9,429 bases of DNA, from NCBI GenBank assembly GCA_003133075.1, contig PKZN01000116.1:1-9429 (forward strand). Reading direction: 5' to 3'. Under the pieces are notes generated by a model that made no database searches, was not told where the DNA came from, and was given only the letters and a program-made list of their open reading frames with translations. Within the stretch, counting starts at the first letter, position 1, and each line of letters begins with the position of its first letter. This stretch comes from Acidimicrobiaceae bacterium. Lineage in GTDB: Bacteria > Actinomycetota > Acidimicrobiia > Acidimicrobiales > RAAP-2. The position numbers were made by a program, and so were the translations under genes. Positions 1 through 6,431 of the stretch are shown here, in pieces.

Positions 1-659
1 GGCGCCAGGTGCGTCCAGGGATAGTACGTACCACCGAGGAACGTAATGGGCAGGATGATGAAACCGAACATGAGTCCGATGTTGCGCGGTTCGAAGGACG
101 TGCCGAGAATGAGCCCGAGACCGGCCATGGTCACGCAGGCCAGCGGCACCAACGTCAGGATAATTAGCCAGTGCAGTGAGACGTCGGCCTTCACCCCCGC
201 GGCGTGGACGACCGAGGCGATCGGAAAGACGATCGCCGCGGCGATGAGACCCTGGGCGGCGCCCGAGAGGACCTTCGAGATCGCCACGAGCCAGATCGGA
301 CACGGCGCCTGGACGCGGTCTTCGATCTCGCGCGTGAAGCCGAACTCCTGGGCCATGGTGAGGGCGATCGACTGCACGCCCTGGAACATGATGGTGATCC
401 CGACGACCCCGGGCACCAGCACCGTCGCGAACGCAATGGACGCGGCGGTGCCACCACCACCCACGGCTTGACCGATCTTCGGGAACACGAAGAGGAACAC
501 GAAGCACAACAAGAAGGGCTGAATGAGGGTTCGTAACACGAACTCTCGGAACGTCTTGCGCAGTACCACGAGGTCACGAAGGATCAGCGCGCCGAGGGCG
601 GTACGACTCGCTTCGAACACCGAGCGGGTGGGCGAGGTCACAATCGTGTCGGTCGTCAT
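1..659 (-). CDS. ABC-2 type transporter permease, DrrB-like (partial, C-terminus off the left edge)
   Basis: This is the membrane subunit of an ABC exporter of the daunorubicin-resistance type. It begins with ATG at 659, reading MTTDTIVTSPTRSVF, and stays open for 219 codons to the window edge. A cytoplasmic N-terminus (ALILRDLVVLRKTFREF) is followed by hydrophobic segments near residues 45-62, 72-95, 125-150, 161-186 and 193-210. The short GGTYYPW stretch near the edge resembles the conserved loop before the last helix of ABC-2 permeases. The ATG overlaps the stop of the ATPase gene (ATGA), so the two are translationally coupled and form one exporter. The substrate cannot be told from the sequence; drugs or lipids are usual for the family. 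Family call is confident, substrate unknown. Confidence 0.9.
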   Translation of the reverse strand, partial: MTTDTIVTSPTRSVFEASRTALGALILRDLVVLRKTFREFVLRTLIQPFLLCFVFLFVFPKIGQAVGGGGTAASIAFATVLVPGVVGITIMFQGVQSIALTMAQEFGFTREIEDRVQAPCPIWLVAISKVLSGAAQGLIAAAIVFPIASVVHAAGVKADVSLHWLIILTLVPLACVTMAGLGLILGTSFEPRNIGLMFGFIILPITFLGGTYYPWTHLA

Positions 660-1618
660 ACCTCTCGCAACTCCTTGCCGGTGAGATTGATGAAGACCGT
701 CTCGAGACTCGGCTCGGCGACCGCGAGGTCGATGATCTCGATGTTGATACCCTCGGCGACATTCACTACTCGCGGCACCAGGCGGTCGGCCCCTTCGACC
801 TGGAGGGTCACCACGTTGTCGACGACCCGCGTCGCCATTACACCGCTGAGTTCGTCGCCGAGCGCTCGCGCGAGCCGCTCGCCGTCGCGCGCAACTTTGA
901 CGGTGACAATCGTGTCAGCCCCGGTGCTCTTTTTCAGATTGGCGGGCGTGTCGAGGGCGAGCACCTTGCCGTGGTCCATGATCGCCACTCGTGTGCACAG
1001 TTGGTCGGCCTCTTCCATGTAGTGCGTCGTTAGGACCACCGTTTGACCGGAGTGGTTGAGCTCTTGGAGCATCTCCCAGAGCGCCAAGCGGCTTTGGGGG
1101 TCGAGTCCCGCGGTGGGCTCATCTAAGAACAGCACCGCGGGGTTATGGAAGATCGCGCGGGCGACCATGAGACGCTGAGCCATACCACCGGAGAGTGCGT
1201 AGACCGACGCCTTCGCCCACTTCGAGAGCGAGAATCGCTCCAAAAGCTCATCGGAGCGGCGTCGCGACTCCTTCGCGCTGATGCCGAAGAGCCGACCATG
1301 GAAGTAGAGGTTCTCCCAGACGGTCAGTTGCCGGTCCAACGTGTTCTGCTGGGAGACGATGCCCGAGACTTGTTTGACGAGCGCGGGGTGTTTTCGTACG
1401 TCAATACCGGCGACGAAGGCGTTGCCGGATGTCGGTACCACGCGCGTCGTCAAGATGCCGGCGGTGGTGGTCTTGCCCGCGCCGTTGGGGCCGAGCAGAC
1501 CGAAGATCTCGCCGTGGAGGACGTCGAGATTGAGTTGGTCGACGGCGGGGGCGTCCATGCCCGGGTATGACTTCGTCAGGTTCTCGGTGTGAATGACCTC
1601 GTCGTCGGTAAGCGTCAT
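656..1618 (-). CDS. ABC transporter ATP-binding protein, DrrA-like
   Basis: This is the 320-residue ATPase partner of the downstream permease. All nucleotide-binding motifs are visible: Walker A GPNGAGKT (43-50), Q-loop SQQN (89-92), signature LSGGM (142-146), Walker B VLFLDEPT (162-169), D-loop AGLD (170-173) and H-loop His199 in TTHYMEEA. The C-terminal ~90 residues form the extra domain typical of DrrA-type exporter ATPases, ending in SLETVFINLTGKELREV; the ETVFI stretch is characteristic. The ATG at 1618 is supported by a purine-rich ribosome site (GGAAAG) 6 nt upstream. It probably energises efflux of an amphipathic substrate from the inner face of the membrane. The gene is divergent from the mechanosensitive channel gene. 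Length and motifs are complete, with nothing missing. Confidence 0.95.
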   Translation of the reverse strand: MTLTDDEVIHTENLTKSYPGMDAPAVDQLNLDVLHGEIFGLLGPNGAGKTTTAGILTTRVVPTSGNAFVAGIDVRKHPALVKQVSGIVSQQNTLDRQLTVWENLYFHGRLFGISAKESRRRSDELLERFSLSKWAKASVYALSGGMAQRLMVARAIFHNPAVLFLDEPTAGLDPQSRLALWEMLQELNHSGQTVVLTTHYMEEADQLCTRVAIMDHGKVLALDTPANLKKSTGADTIVTVKVARDGERLARALGDELSGVMATRVVDNVVTLQVEGADRLVPRVVNVAEGINIEIIDLAVAEPSLETVFINLTGKELREV

Positions 1619-1653
1619 CGATCTTTCCGTGGGTGGATTGCCAGGCCAACCTT

Positions 1654-1672
1654 ATTGCGCGATCGCGCCAAT
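1654..1672. promoter_or_regulatory. Palindrome upstream of the ABC exporter operon
   Basis: A perfect 12-bp palindrome GCGCGATCGCGC (1657-1668) is flanked by ATT and CAAT, giving near-symmetry over 19 bp. It lies 39 bp upstream of the ATPase start in the divergent exporter/channel intergenic region. A regulator-binding site is possible, but no candidate regulator gene is adjacent and GC-rich palindromes also arise by chance. Confidence 0.3.
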
Positions 1673-1762
1673 AGGTCACCGAAACGCCAGTACACGAGTC
1701 GCGGTTGACGTCGGTTCCTCGGCCCGGGACGACGTCATGACATATCTATAGGGTGTTCTCCA

Positions 1763-2524
1763 GTGACGCGAGGCAATCCGCTCGAGATGAAGCACACCCT
1801 CAAGACCGAGTGGACCCTCGGCGTGGTGGGTGGCGTCATCGCGGTGACGGCCCTCGGCCTCGGCCGGGCCTTCGGGAAGATCGAGCACTCCTCGCTCAAT
1901 CAGAAGTTGATCAGTTGGGCCGCGGCGGTAGTACTGCTGATTGCGGGCGCCTTCGCCATCGTGCACCTCTCGAGGGCCACGGGGCGCTTCGTCACGCGTC
2001 AGTCCAACATCGGGGCCGGGGCGACCATTCGCCTCATCGCGAGCGGTGCGGGCTCGCTCATCTTGATCTTCCTGCTCCTGACGGTGCTGGACGTCTCGCT
2101 CGACCATCTCCTCATCGGCGCGGGGGTGGCCGGCATCATCCTCGGCGTCGCCGCGCAGCAGAGTCTGGGCAATATCTTTGCCGCGTTAGTGCTGCTGCTC
2201 GCGCGCCCCTTCGTCGTCGGCGACAACATTCGCATTCGCTCTGGGGTCACTGGCATCATCGATGTCAAAGTGCTCGGCATCGGCCTCACGTACGTGACGG
2301 TCCTCACGGAGGATGGCTACCTCAAGGTCCCCAACTCCGTCCTGCTTGGTGCGGGTATCGGACAGTTCATTCCCGGCGTGACACCGCCGGCTACGCCGCC
2401 GGTAGCCCCTGCCCCGCCACCACGGAGTGGCAGTTCGGCGCCGACGCCATCGGCAGCAGAACCGAACCCTGAGTCGACCGCACCGAACACCACTCTCTCG
2501 GGGTCGGACGAATCATCAATGTAG
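1763..2524 (+). CDS. Small MscS-type mechanosensitive ion channel with proline-rich tail
   Basis: This is a 253-residue membrane protein of the MscS family, which opens under membrane tension and relieves osmotic stress. Hydrophobic segments lie near residues 17-35, 53-70 and 91-110. They are followed by the pore helix and the start of the beta domain (about 117-165), with the characteristic run LGVAAQQSLGNIFA, then ARPFVVGDNIRI. The beta domain continues to about residue 200 (GYLKVPNSVLL). After that the usual alpha/beta C-terminal domain of MscS is absent. It is replaced by about 48 residues rich in Pro, Ala and Ser (TPPATPPVAPAPPPRSG). The GTG at 1763 has no clear ribosome site, but TAGGGT (1749-1754) could give a leaderless start there. 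ATG at 1787, with GAGG 13 nt upstream, is an alternative start that removes 8 residues. Confidence 0.85.
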   Translation: MTRGNPLEMKHTLKTEWTLGVVGGVIAVTALGLGRAFGKIEHSSLNQKLISWAAAVVLLIAGAFAIVHLSRATGRFVTRQSNIGAGATIRLIASGAGSLILIFLLLTVLDVSLDHLLIGAGVAGIILGVAAQQSLGNIFAALVLLLARPFVVGDNIRIRSGVTGIIDVKVLGIGLTYVTVLTEDGYLKVPNSVLLGAGIGQFIPGVTPPATPPVAPAPPPRSGSSAPTPSAAEPNPESTAPNTTLSGSDESSM

Positions 2525-2546
2525 GGTGCTGTCGCACGTTTACCGC

Positions 2547-2579
2547 GAGGGAATCTTCGGTGAACGAAGAGAGTTCCTC
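2547..2579 (+). terminator. Hairpin downstream of the MscS gene, possible terminator
   Basis: A stem TCTTCG/CGAAGA (2554-2559 with 2565-2570) closes a 5-nt loop. It is extended by AA/TT and GAGG/CCTC across small bulges. It lies 22 nt after the channel stop codon and separates this gene from the hipBA promoter. There is no T-run after it, so it may be a rho-independent-like terminator without a U tract, or only a transcript-stabilising hairpin. Confidence 0.45.
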
Positions 2580-2609
2580 AATAGCGCGACGATCTCCAGG
2601 GGAAGTCGC

Positions 2610-2684
2610 TTGACGTTGATATCGCAGTCATATAGGATGACTCCTAAATCGTAGTCAGCTCGATTGACTGCGATATCAGCGTCA
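2610..2684 (+). promoter_or_regulatory. hipBA promoter flanked by twin palindromic operators
   Basis: Two 20-bp sites at 2611-2630 and 2665-2684 share the symmetric pattern TGACnnnGATATCnnnGTCA. Site 2 is the inverse of site 1 with a single mismatch. Their centres are 54 bp apart, about five helical turns. A good promoter sits on and between them: TTGACG (2610-2615), 17 bp, TAGGAT (2633-2638). The -35 and the spacer are covered by site 1, and the -10 lies in a further inverted repeat, TAGGA-TGAC-TCCTA (2633-2646). Site 2 abuts the ribosome site AGGAG (2684-2688). Autorepression by HipB, perhaps with HipA and DNA looping, is the natural reading from known HipB biology. Confidence 0.75.
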
Positions 2685-2694
2685 GGAGCATCGG

Positions 2695-2934
2695 ATGGCT
2701 TACCAGGGAAAGATCTCTAGTGCCGAATCACTGGGACGCGTTCTGCAACAAGCCCGTCTCCTCGCGGGGTTGAGTCAGCGCGAGCTCGCCCGACGGTTAG
2801 GAACGACCCAGAAGTACATCTGGGAACTCGAAGCGGGGAAACCTTCAATCATGATGGATCGACTCTTTGCGGCGATGCGAGAGACGGGGATGGAGTTGAC
2901 CGCCACCGTGACACCACGAGGCAGCGATGGCTGA
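2695..2934 (+). CDS. hipB: HipB-like antitoxin, XRE-family DNA-binding protein
   Basis: This 79-residue protein is mostly one Cro/C1-type helix-turn-helix domain (residues 13-67). The core is LSQRELARRLGTTQKYIWELEAGK, read here as LSQRELARRL (26-35) followed by TTQKYIWELEAGK (37-49). In HipBA modules this protein binds and neutralises the HipA kinase and represses the operon. The start is secure: AGGAG lies 6 nt before the ATG. The 3' end overlaps hipA by 8 nt, so the two are co-translated. The last residues (TATVTPRGSDG) form a short tail like that of other HipB proteins. The twin operators directly upstream are the obvious binding sites. Family confidence is high because of the hipA partner; the HTH alone would not be specific. 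Confidence 0.92.
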   Translation: MAYQGKISSAESLGRVLQQARLLAGLSQRELARRLGTTQKYIWELEAGKPSIMMDRLFAAMRETGMELTATVTPRGSDG

Positions 2935-4156
2935 CCTGATCGTTGAACTCTACGGAATTCGCGTCGGAACCCTCATTGGATCCTGGCGCACGTTTGATCT
3001 TCGAATTGACCCCGCCTTCGTCGATCGGTTCGGAATCGACAGCCCCATCATCTCCGTCGCGATCCCGCTTACTGCCGTGCCAGTGAGGGCGCGCAGAGAA
3101 CGTCGTCAAAACTTTTTCAACGCGATGCTCCCCGAAGGCAGAATGCTCTCTCGCCTCGCTCAGGAAGCGGGCGTTGAGGCCTACGACGTCATAGGTTTGC
3201 TGCGGCGCTTCGGTCGGGACGTCGCGGGAGCAATACAGATATGGGACCACGACGTTCCCGGAGAACCGCGACGTCCTTCGCTGGTGCCGACCTCGAATGC
3301 GGATGTCGCCGAGTTACTTAAACATGTCCGGGAGAACCCTCTGGGAAATAAGTCTCCGGGTGGGAAGACCTCGCTACCCGGAGTACAGGACAAGATCGTG
3401 CTCGCCCGCACCGCAGAAGGTTGGAATCGTGTCGCCGATGGCTGGCCATCGACTCATATCCTCAAGCCGATTTCGCAGGACCATCCGACGATGATCTACG
3501 ACGAGGAGTACGGCGCCCGCTTTGCCCGGGTCGTCGGTCTTTCGAGCTTCTCGACGTCGATGGAAGAGTTCGACGAAGTGACTGCCGTGGTCATCGAGCG
3601 CTACGACCGATCCCCGGACGCACCCGACGGCAGAATTCACCAGGAGGATTTCAGTCAGGTGCTCGGCGCGGCCGGTAGCGCTAAATATCAGAAGTACGGC
3701 GGAAAGGTGAGCCTCCTGCGCGTCGCGCAGGTGCTGCGGACTCTGAGCGACCAGGACTCACTCGAGCGGCTTTTTAAGCTCGTTGTGCTGTCAGTCGCGG
3801 TGGGGAACCTCGATCTCCACGCCAAAAACCTCTCTCTCTTGCACTTCATCGATGGGTCGATCACCCTCGCCCCCGCGTACGACGTTGTACCTCAGGCTCA
3901 TCAAGACAACGACGGCGAGGTCGCGCTCGCGATCGGTGGCGAGTATCACCACGCGGCCATCACTCGCGACCATTTGGTGACCGAGGGGCTCGGGTGGGGA
4001 CTCGCAACGGCTGCGGTCATCGCCGACGAGACTCTCGACACGGTCATCGAATTTGCGAGGGCCGAATCACCACATCAAGGTGCGCACCCGGACCTCCCGA
4101 CCAACATCGAACGAGCCGCGTCGAACCTCCTGAGGGGGAAACCCGTCGGGAAGTGA
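2927..4156 (+). CDS. hipA: HipA-like serine/threonine kinase toxin
   Basis: This is a 409-residue toxin kinase of the HipA family. E. coli HipA (about 440 residues) phosphorylates glutamyl-tRNA synthetase and induces persistence; the target here is not known. The N-terminal subdomain contains FFNAMLPEG (63-71) and FGRDVAGAI (95-103). The loop TSLPGVQDK (148-156) matches the E. coli stretch ISVAGAQEK, which places Ser149 at the E. coli autophosphorylation site Ser150. Catalytic parts are ILK with Lys180, VVIERYDR (221-228), HQEDF, NLDLHAKN (294-301) with catalytic Asp296, and APAYDV with metal-binding Asp319. Everything needed for activity is present. GAGG lies 5 nt before the ATG. It overlaps hipB by 8 nt and is followed by an integrase gene. 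Confidence 0.93.
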   Translation: MADLIVELYGIRVGTLIGSWRTFDLRIDPAFVDRFGIDSPIISVAIPLTAVPVRARRERRQNFFNAMLPEGRMLSRLAQEAGVEAYDVIGLLRRFGRDVAGAIQIWDHDVPGEPRRPSLVPTSNADVAELLKHVRENPLGNKSPGGKTSLPGVQDKIVLARTAEGWNRVADGWPSTHILKPISQDHPTMIYDEEYGARFARVVGLSSFSTSMEEFDEVTAVVIERYDRSPDAPDGRIHQEDFSQVLGAAGSAKYQKYGGKVSLLRVAQVLRTLSDQDSLERLFKLVVLSVAVGNLDLHAKNLSLLHFIDGSITLAPAYDVVPQAHQDNDGEVALAIGGEYHHAAITRDHLVTEGLGWGLATAAVIADETLDTVIEFARAESPHQGAHPDLPTNIERAASNLLRGKPVGK

Positions 4157-4303
4157 GCACACCTGAAGCTCCGACGAGTATCCAACCCTCGGCGGTCAAG
4201 CTACGCCACGTTCGATGCACTCTTCGATTCAGCGTCAGTTCAACTTCCAACTTCGCGATGCGGTTATCAAATCGTCGAGATCTGAAGACCGTTGGGATGT
4301 GGA

Positions 4304-4320
4304 GAGCCCGCTCGGGGCTC
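4304..4320 (+). other. Perfect inverted repeat in the integrase leader
   Basis: GAGCCC-GCTCG-GGGCTC forms a 6-bp GC-rich stem with a 5-nt loop, ending 24 nt before the chosen integrase ATG and 14 nt before its ribosome site. It could reduce read-through from hipBA, or act on integrase translation. No T-run follows. The region from 4157 to 4344 holds no other feature that I recognise. Confidence 0.3.
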
Positions 4321-4344
4321 GGGAACGATCGTGCGAGGCGCGCA

Positions 4345-5268
4345 ATGACTCGAAGACGGGCGAGACAGGTGACACTCGAGGCGTACGCCGAACAGTGGCT
4401 CGCTCATCGTCACGACCTGGCGGTCCGAACGAGAGAACTCTACGAGTACCTCCTCAGCAGTCACATCTACCCCAGCCTGGGTAGTTCTCCTCTCCGGAGT
4501 CTCACGCCCTCCATGGTCCGAGGATGGCACGCCGAGTTAGCGCAGCGACACCCCAGTACCGCAGCGAAGGCGTACCGTCTGCTCTCGACGATGATGCGAA
4601 CGGCGGTGACCGACGGCGTCGTGACAAGTTCTCCCTGCCGTGTGCGTGGTGCCGGTGTTGAGCACTCGTCCGAGCGCCCGGTGGCGACGGCGAGAGAGGT
4701 CGATGCTCTGGCTGAGGCGATGCCGGAAGATTTACGACTCGCCGTCCTCCTCGCGACGTGGTGTCAACTACGCCGCGGCGAGATCCTCGGTCTTCGGCGA
4801 TGTGACGTCGACGAAGTTCACTCGATTATCAGAGTTGAGCAGAGCCGGACCATCGCCCGCGACGGAAGTTCAATCATCAAGCCTCCAAAAACCCGGGCCG
4901 GCCGAAGGTCGCTCGCAGTACCCGAGTCAGTCATGAACGTCGTTCTCTGGCATCTCGACCGATATACGGCAATGGCGTCAGAGTCGCTCCTCTTCAGTGC
5001 CCGCAACGGGCAGCCGCTCTCGGTGGGCGTGCTCCAACGAGCCTGGAACAACGCTCGAATGAGCGTGGGGCGTGCGGACTTGCACCTTCACGACCTGCGC
5101 CACACCGGCCTCACCTTCGCCGCCGCCACAGGTGCGACGACCGCAGAACTCATGCGTCGGGCGGGCCACGCTTCGACCGACGCCGCCCTGCGGTACCAAC
5201 ACGCCACCCAGGGGCGAGACCGCGTCTTGGCTACAGCGTTGGAAGAGTTGATGAAACCGAGTGGCTGA
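4345..5268 (+). CDS. Tyrosine recombinase / phage-type integrase
   Basis: This is a site-specific DNA recombinase of the tyrosine family. A SAM-like core-binding domain (about residues 8-70, TLEAYAEQWLAH to SMVRGWHAEL) precedes the catalytic domain. The full catalytic set is visible: Arg143 (QLRRGEIL), Lys182 (PPKTRAGRR), His249 and Arg252 (HDLRHT), His275 (RRAGHAS) and nucleophile Tyr284 (ALRYQHAT). The ATG at 4345 has GAGG 6 nt upstream and gives 307 residues. The frame is open far upstream. A GTG at 4153 overlapping the hipA stop (GTGA) would give 371 residues, but the added part shows no arm-DNA-binding domain. The protein therefore lacks the N-terminal arm-binding domain usual in actinophage integrases, or that domain has been lost. 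It is probably the recombinase of the island carrying the toxin genes. Confidence 0.9.
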   Translation: MTRRRARQVTLEAYAEQWLAHRHDLAVRTRELYEYLLSSHIYPSLGSSPLRSLTPSMVRGWHAELAQRHPSTAAKAYRLLSTMMRTAVTDGVVTSSPCRVRGAGVEHSSERPVATAREVDALAEAMPEDLRLAVLLATWCQLRRGEILGLRRCDVDEVHSIIRVEQSRTIARDGSSIIKPPKTRAGRRSLAVPESVMNVVLWHLDRYTAMASESLLFSARNGQPLSVGVLQRAWNNARMSVGRADLHLHDLRHTGLTFAAATGATTAELMRRAGHASTDAALRYQHATQGRDRVLATALEELMKPSG

Positions 5269-5311
5269 CGTCGGGGCACGGCTGTCGGCCACAATTGATG
5301 GCTAGATTCCA

Positions 5312-5476
5312 ATGAAGCCTGGAGAGGAATTGAAGCCGGAGTCTCGCGCTCATCACGAGATCCGTCAACAAGAATTGATTGACGCTCCCTATGGCGCATA
5401 CGACAAATGCCCGCTTGACGTACCGGATGAATGGGGAAGTCTGGCGGCATTTCATATAGGCGAAACCGGTTGGTGA
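5312..5476 (+). CDS. Possible 54-residue small protein, unrecognised
   Basis: ATG to TGA gives 54 residues, starting MKPGEELKPESRAHHEI and ending GSLAAFHIGETGW. The N-terminal half is charged and the middle is acidic (DVPDEWGSLAAF). It fills most of the 291-nt space between the integrase and the phd antitoxin. Against it: no clear ribosome site, and third-position GC is only about half. A TAGATT hexamer lies 3 nt before the ATG, too close for a standard leaderless start. It may be a real small gene, the remnant of a longer one, or a chance ORF. No family is recognised with confidence. The rest of 5269-5559 shows only a short hairpin and the phd promoter. Confidence 0.35.
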   Translation: MKPGEELKPESRAHHEIRQQELIDAPYGAYDKCPLDVPDEWGSLAAFHIGETGW

Positions 5477-5488
5477 CCCCGACGGGTC
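5475..5488 (+). terminator. Short hairpin at the end of the 54-residue ORF
   Basis: GACCC-CGAC-GGGTC is a perfect 5-bp stem with a 4-nt loop, beginning at the stop codon of the small ORF and followed by GCTTTG. It could be a weak terminator for integrase or small-ORF transcripts. The stem is short and the T-run is only three bases, so support is low. Confidence 0.25.
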
Positions 5489-5523
5489 GCTTTGCCAGAT
5501 GATATTGCCCTGCGAATTAATGC

Positions 5524-5553
5524 GTAGCAACTCGTAGCATTCGACGCTACATT
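5524..5553 (+). promoter_or_regulatory. Operator-like repeats and -10 element of the phd/vapC operon
   Basis: The pentamer GTAGC occurs at 5524-5528 and 5534-5538 (10-bp period) and as its inverse GCTAC at 5546-5550. This gives a palindrome with a 7-bp gap over 5534-5550. TACATT (5548-5553) fits a -10 box and stands exactly 6 nt before the antitoxin ATG. Phd/YefM antitoxins autorepress through such inverted repeats, so occupancy here would cover the -10 element. Confidence 0.5.
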
Positions 5554-5559
5554 TCAGAA

Positions 5560-5808
5560 ATGACGAGAACAATCCCGCAAAGAGAATTACGAAACGACAA
5601 CGCGCGTGTAATTGACGCGGTGGTCTCCGGAGAGCGCTTTGTCATTACTCGCAACGGTCTCGCCGTCGCCGAACTGGTGCCAGTCCAGACCAATCGTCCG
5701 AGCTTTGTGCGAAAGAGCGAACTACTCGCCATCGCGATGAGAGGGGCCCACATTGATCGCGACCAGTTTCGCGCCGATCTCGACGGCGCTATTGACCAAG
5801 GGCTCTAG
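5560..5808 (+). CDS. Phd/YefM-family antitoxin
   Basis: This 82-residue antitoxin has the family pattern at its N-terminus, TIPQRELRNDNARVIDAV (4-21), followed by the hallmark ITRNGLAVAELVPV (29-42). This part dimerises and binds DNA. The C-terminal half (RKSELLAIAMRGAHIDRDQFRADLDGA) is the likely toxin-neutralising tail. No ribosome site precedes the ATG, but a TACATT -10 box sits 6 nt upstream, so a leaderless mRNA beginning at the ATG is likely. Its TAG stop overlaps the GTG of the toxin by one base (TAGTG). The partner is a PIN-domain toxin, a frequent pairing for this antitoxin family. Confidence 0.9.
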   Translation: MTRTIPQRELRNDNARVIDAVVSGERFVITRNGLAVAELVPVQTNRPSFVRKSELLAIAMRGAHIDRDQFRADLDGAIDQGL

Positions 5809-6203
5809 TGTCTTCGGGTCTCCTTGACACGTCCGTCATCATTGACTGGGACAGTCGCGAAGTAGCTGATGCGCTGCCCGATGAATCGACGATTAGCTCG
5901 ATCACCTTGGCCGAATTAACTGCAGGTCCGCGACTCGCATCAACCGGTGTGGAAAGCGCTCGTCGTCAATCTCGACTCCAAGAGGTTGAGGCCATGTTCA
6001 ATCCAATACCGTTCGACGTCTACGCCGCACGCAGTTATGGCGCAATTGTCACCGCGGTGACGGATGTTGGGCACTCTCACCGTCTTCGAATCGCTGACTT
6101 ACTTATCGCCGCTACGGCGCACGCCAATGGCCTCACGCTGTACACGCGCAATCCCGACGACTTTGTCGGCCTCGAGGATGTAATTGACATCATCAGCATC
6201 TGA
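5808..6203 (+). CDS. VapC-like PIN-domain ribonuclease toxin
   Basis: This 131-residue toxin has a PIN fold, a metal-dependent RNase. Members of the VapC group cut tRNA or rRNA; the target here is unknown. The conserved acidic residues are Asp7 (LLDTSVII), Glu36 (TLAELTAG), Asp97 (RIADLLIAATA) and Asp117/Asp118 in the NPDDF motif (115-119). Thus the four-acid active site looks intact. The GTG start is fixed by the one-base overlap with the antitoxin stop and by the conserved N-terminus SGLLDTS. It is translated by coupling to the antitoxin. Length is normal for the family. The short space to the tRNA gene (81 nt) shows no clear terminator. Confidence 0.92.
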   Translation: MSSGLLDTSVIIDWDSREVADALPDESTISSITLAELTAGPRLASTGVESARRQSRLQEVEAMFNPIPFDVYAARSYGAIVTAVTDVGHSHRLRIADLLIAATAHANGLTLYTRNPDDFVGLEDVIDIISI

Positions 6204-6248
6204 CGAATCTGGCCACACAAGCCAACTGATCCTTACCATTTGACGCCC

Positions 6249-6254
6249 TACAAT
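6249..6254 (+). promoter_or_regulatory. Candidate -10 box of the tRNA-Gly promoter
   Basis: TACAAT matches the -10 consensus in five of six bases. It would start transcription about 24 nt before the mature tRNA 5' end. The corresponding -35 region (CTGATC) is weak; a TTGACG at 6240-6245 is too close to serve. Confidence 0.4.
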
Positions 6255-6284
6255 CACTAGACTCACTGCGTCTTATAGGAAATT

Positions 6285-6358
6285 GCGGGCGTAGTTCAGC
6301 GGCAGAACATCAGCTTCCCAAGCTGAGAACGCGAGTTCGATTCTCGTCGCCCGCTCCA
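6285..6358 (+). tRNA. tRNA-Gly (anticodon CCC), CCA encoded
   Basis: All four arms fold. The acceptor GCGGGCG pairs with CGCCCGC (7 bp). The D stem is GTTC/GAAC, and the anticodon stem is TCAGC/GCTGA around the loop TTCCCAA, which gives anticodon CCC, reading GGG. The T arm is GCGAG-TTCGATT-CTCGT with one G-T pair at its base. The discriminator is T, as usual for bacterial tRNA-Gly, and CCA is encoded. tRNA genes are common insertion sites for tyrosine recombinases, and one is encoded about 1 kb upstream. I see no duplicate of the tRNA 3' end elsewhere in this window, so its use as an attachment site is not shown. Confidence 0.96.
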
Positions 6359-6370
6359 ATTACTTTCATT

Positions 6371-6397
6371 GAAAGAGCAATGGTTTCAAGCGCTTTC
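6371..6397 (+). terminator. Hairpin after tRNA-Gly, possible terminator
   Basis: GAAAGAGC (6371-6378) pairs with GCGCTTTC (6390-6397) at seven of eight positions around an 11-nt loop, 12 nt after the tRNA CCA, followed by TGTT. It is in the right place to end the tRNA transcript, but the stem has one mismatch and the T-run is poor. A 10-bp palindrome AACCATGGTT follows at 6402-6411. Confidence 0.35.
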
Positions 6398-6431
6398 TGT
6401 TAACCATGGTTGAGCACTGTGTCCCTATTAC

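Noticed and set aside
46..471. Plus-strand frames over 1-659 and 675-1592
   Set aside because: They are shadows of the ABC exporter genes on the minus strand, which carry clear family motifs.
3994..4344. Long upstream extension of the integrase frame beginning inside hipA
   Set aside because: It would run through the hipA coding sequence, has no ribosome site at the early ATGs, and the extra residues show no known domain. A start at 4345 with GAGG is better supported.
5231..5572. Minus-strand frame of 113 codons across the integrase/phd gap
   Set aside because: It overlaps the end of the integrase and the antitoxin promoter and start, and shows no recognisable motif or ribosome site.
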